From contig WOAB01000619.1 of assembly GCA_027886185.1 (NCBI GenBank), positions 2,728,001 through 2,792,000 of the forward strand: a stretch of DNA of 64,000 bases. The letters are read 5' to 3'. Below the pieces are notes generated by a model. It was not told the DNA's origin. It did not search any database and saw only the letters and a program-made list of their open reading frames with translations. A program made the translations under genes and the position numbers. The stretch is from Rheum nobile (taxonomy: Eukaryota; Streptophyta; Magnoliopsida; Caryophyllales; Polygonaceae). The stretch's first letter is position 1. Each line of letters starts with the position of its first letter. This document shows, piece by piece, positions 33,176 through 45,530 of this stretch.

Positions 33176-34652
33176 TTCATTCGGTTCCTCTGAAAGTAGC
33201 CCAATCTCGTGGTCTCAAGGAAAAAGTGTTGTAACACAGTGCGTCCATCCATGATCTCCTTTTTAATCTTATGTCGAGCATTGTACACTTGCTAATATGT
33301 GGTGAGATTGTCCTTATTATTCTTTAGTGCAATCATGATTTGTTTTGGGGCACATTGATTGATAGTGAGGTTCCTTGTCAATTCATACTCTGCCTTGGTC
33401 AATTTGCTAGCAAATGAATGACCATGTAAACTTTTTTCAATCTTATGGTTGTGGTTGCCGCATATAACTTCAACTTTCCATGAATCTCGTACATGCTCGT
33501 ATCACTACAAAGTGAAAGGACACCCACATTTCTTGGTCTTGGTAATTTCCTCCTTGCTTTCAAGGGAATGTAATGTCCATTTCTTTCACACGTCAACCAT
33601 GTCCTTCCAAGCTTTAAACCAATACTTTTTATTACGCGATGTATCTTTATGCACATACAATTCTTTCTTTCAACAACTTTCACCAAATTTATTGCTTCAT
33701 CTCGACTACAAAATGTGTGATCCGTTGCAAATAATTCGAAATGATCAATATAAGATTCTTCTTCACTTTCAATCGGATCATTTCTATCCCAATCAAAATC
33801 TGATGAAGATGGTAATATCTCTGTAGGTTGACTCTGGATAGGGTCATTGTTGTTCTACTGAAAATGATATACGGGAACCAATTGCGGATTAACATCATCA
33901 TCCTAATAGTAGTCATAAGCTTGTGACATATGTGTTGTAGGCTGCTGATACTGCATATTATCCTCAATCCCAATATAAACTTCATGTTCAACCTGAATCA
34001 AACAAAATAGAAGTTAATCAAATGAGTTCGAAATCGTTGAGAAAAACACAGTATGTCCATCCAAAACAAATGGACAATACTGATGCATCCATCCAAAGTG
34101 TATGGAATATCTGAATATGTCCACACAAAATGTGTGGACAAAACTTTTTGTCCGTGTAAAACTAGTGGACAATTTGCGAACTGTCCATTAAAATTACATT
34201 GCAAATTGTCCATTAAAATTACATGGACAACAAAAGAACTAGAACGAAACCCTAAAACCTAAACATCAAAAAACCAAAAAAAAAACATAGAATTCATAAG
34301 TTGAGGACCCTACACCCTTTCCTATTCCTTAAATGCTTAACCCTAAAGCATGTTGTATTTCAAAAACCCTAGTCATAAAATTGAGCTTGTAACATCAATA
34401 ATCTACAAAACTAAACCTTTATTCTTATATTTGTATGTAAGTCTCCAAGTATTCAAACCTAGAACATGAACTTTAAATGAAAAAGAACAAAACTTTCATC
34501 ATAAACCCTAATAAGACATAACATGAAGCATATATACAAAATAATCTATAAAACTTGAAACTTTAACAACAAAAACTAGAACATACCTCATTTGGGGAAT
34601 AGTTCAATGACATATCTACTAAACCCTTGTTTAACTCTTCTTTATATGACAT
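33163..34652 (-). pseudogene. FAR1-like Mutator transposase gene, N-terminal half only
   Basis: Short exon 1 34652-34587 (MSYKEELNKGLVDMSLNYSP) with a GT donor. Exon 2 begins at 33992 after a CAG acceptor and encodes an acidic leader, then a FAR1-like zinc-binding region (LGRTWLTCERNGHYIPLKAR, KLPRPRNVG). Then, in another frame, come KLTKAEYELTRNLTINQCAP and QVYNARHKIKKEIMDGR, typical of the segment before the DDE core. In-frame stops lie near the acidic leader and there are frameshifts. The catalytic core and C-terminus are missing. The 594-bp intron contains small palindromes (34050-34232). Confidence 0.65.
34050..34232. repeat. Palindromic TGTCCA/TGGACA units within the MULE intron
   Basis: About five imperfect inverted units such as GTCCACACAAAATGTGTGGAC and GTCCATTAAAATTACATGGAC. 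They are the same type as those in the array at 34848-35082. Confidence 0.75.
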
Positions 34653-34847
34653 AGTTCAATGAGTTTGAGAGAAGTGGAAGAACTTTTGTTGTTTTCATGA
34701 ACAAGAAAATGGAAGAGTTATGGAAGAGTTGTGGAAGAATTATGAGAGTGTTATGTAAGAATTACAATTTCTATGGATAAAATGGCCATATTAATGGGGT
34801 AGATGTTGGTAAGCAAGTGTAATGAATACATATTTTTACTTTTAACG

Positions 34848-35082
34848 ATTGAATTTGTCCCTCCAAAATGAACGGACGACTGACATTTGTCCGTCCAAGT
34901 TTTATGGACAAATTCAATTTGTCCGATGTATTTTAGATGGACAGTATCAGTTTGTCCATTTATTTTAGATGGATGATTTCGCAAACGTCCATTTATTTTT
35001 GATGGACAAAATCCTTCCATAAAATCTATGTTATTTGTCCATCTATATTAGAAGGACTATACCAATTTGTCCATCCAAAATG
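34848..35082. repeat. Array of small palindromes, left half
   Basis: About six imperfect inverted repeats of 20-30 bp of the form TTTGTCCATC...GATGGACAAA. The array is interrupted at 35083 by the 18-kb gypsy insertion and resumes at 53285. A 90-bp stretch here (from about 34988, GTCCATTTATTTTTGATGGA) recurs near 53337. Confidence 0.85.
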
Positions 35083-35462
35083 TGTAACACCCCCAAATAT
35101 ATAACCTTAAAGGCATTACCGCCAGTGACCTCAGACGTTCTGTCCGATGTCATCCAAGGCTTTACCAGTTGATATAAATCATCAAACAACAATTATGATA
35201 CAAAGTATCATAACCTTCGATTAAAATCATTATTTCAGCATTACTTTCATAATCCGAAATGCAACCAAAATACAAAATCAGGTTCATTACAGCGGAAGTC
35301 TTTTAAAATAATTAACAAAGGGTCTTGATCGTAATGATCACCCGCCAAGGATCTCAACCTGAATAAACTTGTCAAAACACCGTTCGCCTCTATAGTCGTT
35401 CTAGCCTTCACGGGATGGCAACTTATCTGATGTGCCGAATCGAACGGATGACACCAGCCAAC

Positions 35463-36137
35463 TGTTGGGCCTGGCATCCCAGGAGAAAGACGGATCAAGT
35501 GGATCGAACTCAAGCCCACTGCAGATCGGAAGAACAGAGGAAAAGCCCAGAGGAGCCGACGAGACTTCTCTGGTCGAGTATCATCCGACAGGATCGCAAG
35601 GATCTCGCCACGCATTTAATGCCCAGATCACGCAACGGCCATAACATTAAAACCAACGTAATCACATAGATTCAATGGCGCAATCTTCGCCATTACTCTC
35701 AACATTGAAGATGAAATATTCGGCAAGAAATGCAAAACGGTAACAAGGGTGAAAGACTTACCATATCGGGACGACAAAGAGGATAAGAAACAACACGCGC
35801 AATTATGCAAGACACACGAGCATTCTTACTCAGAAAACACACCAGAATAGCACTCTTGTACTCAATCTAGCTCTCTAACGGCTTCCTACGCCTGACCCCC
35901 GCCGGTCGCCACTCACAAGTCACTGGTCGAGTCCCACTCGATCTCTGGTTTTATCACGATAAGTTGTATCACGATTCAGTCCGATTAAACACGACATCTA
36001 ATAAAACCATCACGCTATTACATATTTATTCTTTGTTTATCTATTTCTTGCTTGGTTTGGATTGTTTTTTATCATTCGATCGACTAGTTATCCCGTCTAA
36101 GGCGATTTAGGTCGTCCGATCTTTTCGCCCCAAAACA
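35463..36137 (+). repeat. 5' LTR of the Tat element
   Basis: 675 bp, direct match to 44856-45530 with identical length and about a dozen substitutions. Confidence 0.93.
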
Positions 36138-36140
36138 ATT

Positions 36141-36152
36141 TGGCACCCACCG
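36141..36152 (+). other. Primer-binding site of the Tat element
   Basis: TGGCACCCACCG starts three bases after the 5' LTR. The cognate tRNA was not determined. Confidence 0.6.
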
Positions 36153-36192
36153 TAGGGCAACTTGCCGATCATCCTTCTGAAACTTTCCAACC

Positions 36193-39100
36193 ATGACTAT
36201 CGATCCTTCTACTGACAATCAAGAACCACGTCTCGAAGACGAAACCCAAACTACAGAAAACCCAACCGAAAATCCTACTCCAGCCCAGTTCCAAGAACTC
36301 TCTCAAAAAATGACCGCCCTTCAAAAGGAACTATCCCAACAACGTCAAAAAACTGAAGCCCTAGCCGTTTTGTCAACCCAATCCGAAGCCGAGATCGCGC
36401 AACTAACTCGTGAAAATGAGTCTCTTAAGTCGCAGGTACAATCAGGGGCTTCAGGATCTAGGAATGTGCCCATCCACGGCGGCGTCCGAACACGCCTCGA
36501 CATGGACAACATCGAGCCAACGCCTCCGAGCGTACGACGTCCTGGACACACTGAGGGTACGCCTCGAACTCCTTTCGCTAGTCCATTTTCGACTAACCAT
36601 GTCACCTTTTTCACACCGATCGGGTCTGTTGGGCCCCGAATTGACGAACCACAGGTTGCCAATCCGCCAGATATCATGGCTCTTTTCCAGCAGACGCTCG
36701 ACCGACATATGAAGACGATCGACGATCGCTTCAACAGGCTCCCAAGAGTCCCGCAATCGATCGAGAGAGAAGCGTCCGGCGGATTCGAAGAATCCCCGTT
36801 CGTCGAAGAAATCGCAAGGGTCGAGATACCCAAGAAGTTCCATCTCCCCAACATGGCGACGTTCGACGGCACCACCGATCCAGATGACCATATCTCTCTC
36901 TATAAACAAAAACTAATGGCTGCATCTGTTTCAAGGGAGAGCCGCGAGGCCGTCATGTGCAAAAGCTTTGGCACAACCCTCGCGGGTCGCGCACTAACTT
37001 GGTTTATGCGTTTGCCTCAGGAAACGATCGCATCATTCACGAATCTGGTCAACTCTTTTAAGAGTCAGTTCGCCAGCAGTCGGAAGCACGAGAAACAATC
37101 GAGTGACCTCTACCGAGTCACGCAAAGGTACAACGAACCTCTCCGGAAATATCTTAACAGGTACAACAAAGAGAAAGTGGGAATCCCCCACTGTGACGTC
37201 ACAACGTCTATCGAAGCCTTCCGACAAGGCTTAGTCAAAGACAGCAATCTCTACGACGAGATTACGAAGTACCCATTCAAAAGCTTTGAAGATGTCCAGG
37301 CCAAAACTATGGCCGAGGTAAGATTGGAAGAGGATCGTGAGTCGCGTAAAGCCTCATGCGGACCCGATCCATCAGATCGAAAACATTCCTCCGACAACCG
37401 TCGAGACAGACATCCATATCCCTATTCTCGTACTCGAAACGAACCAAATCAGGTAAACTCTTTCCAAGACAGGTCACAGGAATAGAGAGACGGTTCTACG
37501 TTGCCTCCCAGGGTCCAATCTTATAACTTCAATGTTTCCGTGTCGGAGCTCGTCAAGAGTTTCGACAAGTATGGAAAAGACGTAAGATGGCCCCGAAAGA
37601 GCGACCGACCGGATATCAAGAAGGACATAAGTCGATGGTGCAAATTCCACGGCGACCACGGTCATTCGACCGACGAGTGCATCGCCCTACGAAAGGAGGT
37701 CGCTAGGCTGCTCTCACAAGGGTTCCTACGCGACGTAATCTCGGAGCGGGCAAAGGCTACCATGGAACGCCGAGATCAGGTAAAACAAAACAAACCCCCA
37801 TCTCCTGTCCATACAAAAATTGTCAATACCATTTCAGGAGGATCGGACATATGTGGGAACACGTACTCCGCGGCCAAGTGACACGCTAGAGAAAGCAAGG
37901 GCGACAAGCCCGAAGCGTCGGAATTCAAGCCGAGGAGAACTTCTGACCTTCCGACGATCACTTTCGACGAGTCCGACTCCGACGGGTCGGATAGTCACCA
38001 CGACGGTCTGGTAATCTCTTTGTCCATTGGAAATTGCTTAATACGAAGAATACTAATCGATACAGTGAGCTCGACAAATCTCTTGACCCTTGATGCTCTT
38101 AAAGAAATGGGTTTGACTGAGAACGACCTAATCAAGAAGTCGACCCCACTGGCCGGGTTCAGCGGCGAGGTTAAGCATACGACTGGTAAAATCATTCTAA
38201 CCACATACGCTGGAGGAGTCAACCAACAGGTGAAATTCTTAGTCTTAGACTGTCCGTCTCCCTATAATTGTATTCTTGGCAGGCCGTGGATACACACTAT
38301 GAAGGCAGTACCTTCAACATATCATCAAGTTATCAAAGTCCCCACTGAATGGGGAGTCCAAGAAATCAAAGGAGATCAAAAGACCGCAAAGGAATGCTAT
38401 GTCGCTTCCATGAAGAACGCGGTCGAACGCAAGACCGCGTAGCAACCACAGAGCGGCGAAGAACCTAGTCGGTACGTCGAACCAGACATGGAAAAACTCG
38501 ACGAGATCGCACTAGACCCTTCAAAGCCAAACCAAACGATAAGGGTCGGGTCGGACTTGGACGACTCGACCAAACAACAACTCCTTGACTTTCTCAGGGC
38601 CAATGCCGACTGTTTCGCATGGTCGCATGAGGATATGGTCGGAATATCTCCAAATGTTATTACTCATAAATTAAATGTGGATCCATCTCATCCCCCTGTC
38701 AAGCAAAAACGCAGGAAGTTCGCTCCCGAGTGGAACAAGATAGTAGACGACGAAGTCAGAAGCTTATTGGAAACAGGAAAAATCAGAGAGGTCCACTATC
38801 CTGAATGGCTAGCCAACGTGGTCGTAGTCCAGAAGAAGAATGGCAAATGGAGAGTCTGCATCGACTTCACAGACCTCAACAAGGCTTGTCCCAAGGACTC
38901 GTTTCCTCTACCCCATATCGACGCCACAGCGGGGCACGAAATGCTCATCTTCATGGACGCTTTCAGCGGCTACAATCAGATCCTCATGGATCCCGATGAC
39001 CAAGAAAAAATAGCATTCATCACCAGCCAAGGTATCTATTGTTACAAAGCGATGCCCTTTGGTCTGAAAAATGCAGGGGCCACATATCAATGACTAGTCA

Positions 39101-41772
39101 ACAAAATGTTCAAATACCAAATCGGAGACACGATGGAAGTCTACATCGACGACATGTTGGTCAAATCCAAAAAGAAAGAAGATCACATAGACCACCTACG
39201 CGACAGCTTCGAGGTGCTCAAAAGGTACAACATGAAACTAAACCCTACTAAATGCTCCTTTGGAGTATCGTCAGGGAAGTTCTTAGGATACATGGTGACA
39301 CAAAGAGGAGTAGAGGCCAGCCCAGAACAGATCAAGGCTCTCATCAACCTCCGATCCCCCCAATGTGTCAAAGACGTACAGAAGCTCACAGGTCGGATAG
39401 CAGCTCTGAACAGATTCATCTCCAAATCATCCGACAAATGCAAACCCTTCCACGACGGGCTCAAGAAGAACAAGTCCTTTCAATGGACAGAAGAACATGA
39501 AGCAGCGTTCCAGAACCTCAAAGAGTACCTGGCCAGTCCCATGTTACTGACCAAACCTAAAGGCGACGAGCCCTTATTTCTTTATCTTGCAGTGTCAGAG
39601 TCGGCCGTAAGCGCTGTACTGGTCAGAGAGGAGGATGGAAAACAGTCGCCAATATACTACGTCAGTCGGACGCTATTATCAGCCAAAACGAGGTATTCGT
39701 CACTTGAAAAGCTCGTACTATCATTGGTAATGGCTTCAAATAAACTCAAACCATATTTTGAATCCCATACTATTACTGTTCGCACTAATCATCCCATGAG
39801 AGCTATCATGAGGAAACCCGAGTTCACAGGACGAATGACCAAATGGGCCATACACCTCAGTGGTTACGACATCGAGTACGAGCCTAGGACGGCGATCAAG
39901 TCGCAAGCCTTAGCCGACTTTGTGGCCGATTTCAGTCCGACCCTAGAGCAAGAAGCCGCTAAAGAAGTGACACAACTACTCGCGATAGACGAGACAGGTA
40001 CATGGGAGCTCCACACAGATGGGGCGTCGAACGCCAGAGGATCGGGGCTTGGGGTCGTGCTGAAATCACCACAAGGGGACAAGATAGCTCAAGCCGTCAG
40101 ATGTGAGTGGGATGCAACTAACAACAAAGCTGAATACGAAGCACTCATATTCGGACTCATCTAGGCTCGCGATCTAGGGGTCCGAGAGATCGAAGTCGTC
40201 TGCTACTCCCTGCTGGTCGTAAACCAGATACAAGGGTCGTACAACGCCAAGGATACCAGAATGGTAGCCTACTTGGAGGTAGCCAGGAAACTAATCGGAC
40301 AATTCCAGACATTCAACATCCGACAGGTACCCAGGGACCTTAACTCCCAAGCTGACGCACTCGCCAATCTAGGATCCGTCTTAGACCCGAAAGAATTTCC
40401 ACATATACCATTGGCCCACATCATGACGCCAGCCGTCCCAAGGACATCCGTCGAGTTAACAACATCACTTGAAGAACTCGTCGCCATGGAAATAGGCGAC
40501 CGACCCGAAGAGGACATCATCGACGCCGATGACGACTGGATGCTACCTTACATCAGGTGGTTAAAAGACGATATTCTACCCGACGACAAGACAGAAGCAA
40601 AAAGGCTCAAGGTACAAGCACTCTCTTACGATATCATTGATAACATCTTGTACAAAAGATCTGTTACAGGGCTACTCCTACGATGCCTTAAGACTCCAGA
40701 AGTCAGACGTATCTTGCAATCGTTACACGAAGGAGAGTGTGGCAACCACACTGGCGGGCGAAGCCTCTCAGGAAAGGCCCTACGAAACGGGTACTATTGG
40801 CCAACAATGAACAAAGATGCCATGGAATACACCAAGAAGTGCGACGCCTGTCAGCGACACGCACCCGTCCATCGTCAGCCTTTAGAGCTCCTCCATCCGA
40901 CCCTGGCTCCATGGCCCTTTATGAGATGGGGAATGGACATTGTCAGAAAGCTTCCTCCCGCGTCGGGTCAAAGAGTCTTTTTCCTTGCCATGACGGACTA
41001 CTTCTCCAAATGGATCAAAGCCGAGGCTTACAGAGAGGTAAAGGATCAACACGTCATTTCATTCATAAAACGCAATATCTTGTGCAGATTTGGCATCCCA
41101 TCAGAAATCGTGTGCGACAACGGTTCCCAGTTCATCAGTCATAAGACTAGAGCCTTCTGCGACCAATGGAACATCAAGTTGGTCACATCCACACCTCGGT
41201 ATCCACAATCCAACGGACAAGCTAAATCCAGCAACAAGATCATTATCAACAACCTCAAGAAACGCCTCACCGGGGCTAAAGGCAAATGGGCAGACGAACT
41301 CCCACTTATTCTCTGGTCCGACAGGACTACTCCAAAGAACGCGATCGGGCAATCGCCTTTCTCTCTCGTCTACGGGAGTGAGGCGGTCATCCCGGCTGAG
41401 TTACTGGTTCCGACTGCTCGCTGCAACCTTCAGACAATTGAACAAAACGACGTCGAACTAGCACACAATCTGGACACAGCGGACGAGATCAGAGAGAAAG
41501 CCCGAATCAGGATGGTCAGGTTCCAACAACAAGTCGCAAGAAGCTACAACAAGAACGTTCGAATTAAGGCATTCAAGGTCGGAGACTGGGTCTTAAGGAA
41601 AACTTTCCAGAACACCAAGAATCCATCCGACGGAAAGCTAGCACCACAATGGGAAGGACCTTACTTGATCACTGAAGTGGTCGGACAAGGAGCATATCAG
41701 TTAGAAGACAAAGACGGACAACCGATCCCAAGAAGTTGGAACGCAGCACATCTAAAGCTCTACCATTTCTGA
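36193..41772 (+). pseudogene. Tat-lineage gag-pol, five in-frame stops
   Basis: One frame of 1,860 codons from ATG 36193 (MTIDPSTDNQE) to TGA 41770-41772. Domains: coiled-coil N-terminus; gag core (LAGRALTWFMRLPQ, YRVTQRYNEPLRKYLNRYNK); zinc-like WCKFHGDHGHSTDEC; protease; RT (YIDDMLVKS); RNase H; a second archaeal-type RNase H-like domain (LHTDGASNARGSGLG, NKAEYEALIF); integrase with HHCC finger and DDE core. Stops: TAG 37483-37485, TGA 37879-37881, TAG 38440-38442, TGA 39091-39093, TAG 40162-40164, with no frameshift. Lost residues: the protease motif reads DTV instead of DTG, the second RNase H has CYSLLVV where an Asp is usual, and the integrase has QAKSSNK with Lys in the Glu position. 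It cannot be autonomous. Confidence 0.92.
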
Positions 41773-41814
41773 ACCGACGAGGTAAAACATCACACAAATT
41801 CTATACATCGCTTC

Positions 41815-41950
41815 ATATCGCATGCTATCGCATATACATTGCTACATATCGCATGCTATCGCATATACATTGCCACATATCGCATGCTATCACATACACA
41901 TTGCCATCTATCGCATACATATCGCATGCTATCGCATGTACATCGCTATT
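41815..41950 (+). repeat. 31-bp tandem repeat in the Tat spacer
   Basis: About four units of ATATCGCATGCTATCGCATA followed by TACATTGCCAC, increasingly diverged to the right. Tat-group elements often carry tandem repeats in this spacer. Confidence 0.85.
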
Positions 41951-42440
41951 TTCTTTTACATATCATCGTCTGACACTAAGCGAGGACTTCCTCCTTACAA
42001 AAACACAAATGCAGAACAACATTTACATTGGACCCAGTCGTCCGCAAATGGATCCTGTCATCCGCATATAGCGCTTACATTACACGATCGATCGGAACAC
42101 GGGGAGATGACAACACAGGCACGTCGGCACACCGCCTGCCTTACACAAAACACAAGGTACAACACCTTGTTACATTTACGCAATAAACAAATTGCTTACC
42201 TCCCCGGCATAATGTCATGACTAACACATACAGAAACATATCGCAGGCCTGCTCTACATACATACATACGATGAAACCCCACTCGACGGAGAACACGGGT
42301 GAAACCGACGCACACAAAATACAAAACGTCATCGACAACTTCTTTGAAAGTCCGACGAACATGTACGAAACAGACTAGCATATGACTCTATATGTAAACA
42401 CACAATTGCATCGAAATAAAAGCATTTTTATACAAATACG

Positions 42441-42551
42441 CGACCCGCGATGGTGGACGGGTCGCCAAACCACATTGTCTGCCTACACATCTGTAGGACT
42501 TCATCAAACAGAAATATTCTGTGACCCGCGATGGTGGACGGGTCGCCAAAA
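42441..42551 (+). repeat. Duplicated hairpin GACCCG...CGGGTC
   Basis: Two copies of a 28-bp segment (GACCCGCGATGGTGGACGGG then TCGCCAAA), about 81 bp apart. Each has a perfect 6-bp stem GACCCG/CGGGTC. Confidence 0.8.
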
Positions 42552-42632
42552 CACACAGTATCCAAAAACACCAAATGTCTAAACCCACACACAAATGGGA
42601 CAAACAACGTTAAAATACGCAAAGAAAATGAA

Positions 42633-44546
42633 TCAGGCGTCAGGGACGACGACATTACCTTCGGCAGGGACTGGCTCCAATGGGGCTACCTCATCGGTCG
42701 GCTTAACATCGCCAGAGTAGGCTTCGTCCTCGTCGACGCCCTCATCCACGGCTTCTTCGCCGACACCGACTAAGCAAAACAACTCCTGACCGGGATCGCC
42801 TTTTGGGAACATGGAGTCCAGAGTCTCCTTCTCCGCATTCAGGTCCCATAGCCCGTGCTTGCCTTCGTTGAACTCTTCGATCATTTCGATGCGCGACTTC
42901 ACAGCATAAAAGGCCCCAACGTCGCCAGCAATCTCGCCATCGACGATCCAAGCCCGTTTCACCTCCTCCTCAACGCTTGTCCGACACTCTTCAAACTCCC
43001 TCTGACATGCGACCAACTCCCCTTGACAGCTCTTCAACTCCCTGGTGAGGCGACGCTCGATTTCACGGCAGCGACTCTCCGCTCCCTCTAATTTAGTCTT
43101 CAAGGACGCGAGGTCGGACTCTGACCTAGCAGCCCGCTCCTCGGCCTTGGCGACCATCGCCTTGACGCCAGAGTACGCCCCTAAAAGATACTGAAAAGAC
43201 TGTAATCTCACACAACGACACAACAGACGATCAGAAAACGTGGTCAAACGAAAGAAAAAGACACAAACAAAAAGACGATTCACCTTCCACGCGGAGCACC
43301 CCGCTTCACCAATGCAGTCGAGGGGAGAGACGTCGTCGACCTCCGACTTCAAAGTCGGGTCTTGAGCATGAAAAAGGTCAGCAATCGACCGCCCAACGGC
43401 ACCGATCTTGCCAATCCCCTCAGCAGTCACGGCCTTCTTCTTCTTGAAGACCTCCTCCGCCTTGACATCTTCGGAGCAAGCACTTACTTTCCTCTTCGAG
43501 CTGGCCTTGGCTGGCGTTGTCAGGTCCACCAGAAGCGGCTTGCTCGATGCAGCCTTGGCTGCCGCCTTCCTCTGCTCGATCAAGCTTTTTCCAGAAGCAA
43601 CTCTCAAACGAGCAGTCGCTCGACCACTGGGAGAACCTGGCATGACAAACAGAACCCTAAAGCACACAACAAAACAAAAGACAGTCACAAGAGGCTCCCA
43701 GAGTCGGATGTCTACCTTTCACACGAGATGACGATACGTTCGACATATCCTCTTGAGAAACAGGGGTCATCGACAAGAGATTGACGTTTACAAACTTCCT
43801 CTCAACCACTGGAACCCCAAGGACGATCTTGGACAAGCCCTCTGATCGGCTGTTAACTTCCAAATCTTCCGGTTCAGGGACTACAAAAAAGGAAAGTTAA
43901 AAACAGAGTGTTAAAACACATAAACGCGTGGGAGAGAAGACAAATACATACTGTCGATCCGCCACTCCGTCAACAGAAACGGACATTCTCCTTCCTTCTC
44001 CAGAGAAGAACGTTTGACAAAAAAGAATTTCGACCCCTATCCACGGTCGTTCACATCAGGAGTCTGCACCAAGGGCTTCCGACCACGTCGGATACGCAGT
44101 TGCACACGGGAAGAACTCTTCGACCCGATGAAGTAATTATACCACAAAGCATCAAAATCAAAACCAGCTCCAGTTTGGACGTTCACGAGGTCTAAAACCC
44201 TAAGGACTCTCTACGCCTGAGGCATTACTTGACACGGCGCTAACGCCAAAGTGGCTAGAAAATCTCTGACAAGAGAAGAAAAAGGAAATGTATGCCCTAT
44301 TCTAAACGGGTATACATAGAAGCAAATCCACCCTTCGTAATGCGCGTCGGCCCTCTCGTCTAGATGAGGCAGCCTAGCGATTGTCTCCGGAGGAAAGCCC
44401 CCGACTTGGAGGACTTGATCCAGTTCCGCCTCTGACAAAGTGCTAACCAGCGCATCCGACTCCGTCAAGATAAAATGGGGAGGAACTTCACCTTCTCTAG
44501 CGTCGGAAAGAGTCTTCGACGACTCAGAAGCCTCAAGAGAAACCAT
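42633..44546 (-). pseudogene. Antisense spliced gene of the Tat element (gypsy-type putative transposase family)
   Basis: Runs opposite to gag-pol. Exon 1 starts at ATG 44546 (MVSLEASESSKTLSD), continues through SFPFSSLVRDFLATLALAPC-like sequence and RSSLEKEGECPFLLTEW, to a GT donor near 43950. Exon 2 is about 43883-43690 and exon 3 runs from about 43643 to the stop at 42633-42635, encoding a Lys/Ala-rich region and a coiled coil (KAEERAARSESDLASLKTK). An intron with pyrimidine-rich flanks probably separates 43284 and 43192. In-frame TAG codons in exon 1 follow MPQA (near 44216) and DRG (near 44036). The N-terminal segment resembles the plant domain annotated as putative gypsy-type transposon protein. 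The role is unknown. Confidence 0.65.
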
Positions 44547-44855
44547 CTCGAGAATAGAGAGGGAGGGGAATTGGAGAGCTATGGCTAGGAAAAATCAGAA
44601 AGCTATGACGAGAGAGACCAAGAAACTTACCAGAAGAAACTTGTAAAGGAAGAAGATGAAGACTAATCGTTTCCCCTGCTCAGAATTTATGGAAAGATAT
44701 CATGACCTGCGGAGACGTCGCGTCATGCCCTAATCGCAAGCCACGTCGACCTGTGCAACCGCGCCAAAAAGGATGGTGGAGATCATGTCCAGAGAAGTTG
44801 CCACGGATTTCGGTCTACTTGCCTAAACCGTAAGCCCATAACAACTTGGGGCTAT

Positions 44856-45530
44856 TGTTGGGCCTGGCATCCCAGGAGAAAGACGGATCAAGTGGATCGA
44901 ACTCAAGCCCACTGCAGATCGGAAGAACAGAGGAAAAGCCCAGAGGAGCCGACGAGACTTCTCTGGTCGAGTATCATCCGACAGGATCGCAAGGATCTCG
45001 CCACGCATTTAATGCCCAGATCACGCAACGGCCATAACATTAAAACCAACGTAATCACAGAGATTCAATGGCGCAATCTTCGCCATTACTCTCAACATTG
45101 AAGATGAAATATTTGGCAAGAAATGCAAAACGGTAACAAGGGTGAAAGACTTACCATATCGGGACGACAAAGAGGATAAGAAACAACACACGCAATTACG
45201 CAAGACACACGAGCATTCTTACTCAGAAAACACACCAGAATAGCACTCTCGCTCTCAATCTATCTCTCTAACGGCTTCCTACGCCTGACCCCCGCCGGTC
45301 GCCACTCACAAGTCACTGGTCGAGTCCCACTCGATCTCTGGTTTTATCACGATAAGTTGTATCATGATTCAGTCCGATTAAACACGACATCTAATAAAAC
45401 CATCACGCTATTACATATTTATTCTTTGTTTATCTATTGCTTGCTTGGTTTGGATTGTTTTTTATCATTCGATCGACTAGTTACCCCGTCTAAGGCGATT
45501 TAGGTCGTCCGATCTTTTCGCCCCAAAACA
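44856..45530 (+). repeat. 3' LTR of the Tat element
   Basis: 675-bp copy of the 5' LTR, followed by the target duplication CCAAC at 45531-45535. Confidence 0.93.

Larger units (their letters stand above)
41773..42632. other. Tat 3' untranslated region with tandem repeats
   Basis: Non-coding spacer between pol and the antisense gene. It carries the 31-bp tandem repeat (41815-41950) and a duplicated hairpin segment (42441-42551). Confidence 0.7.
35463..45530 (+). mobile_element. Complete Ty3/gypsy element, Tat lineage
   Basis: A 10.07-kb element with 675-bp LTRs (35463-36137, 44856-45530) from TGTTGGGCC to CCCAAAACA. The target duplication is CCAAC (35458-35462, 45531-45535), inside the LTR of the Tekay-like element. 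The primer site TGGCACCCACCG starts at 36141. It encodes gag-pol with an extra RNase H-like domain after the RT/RNase H and, downstream, an antisense spliced gene. Both are hallmarks of plant Tat (Retand/Ogre-related) elements. The LTRs differ at roughly a dozen positions. Confidence 0.93.
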
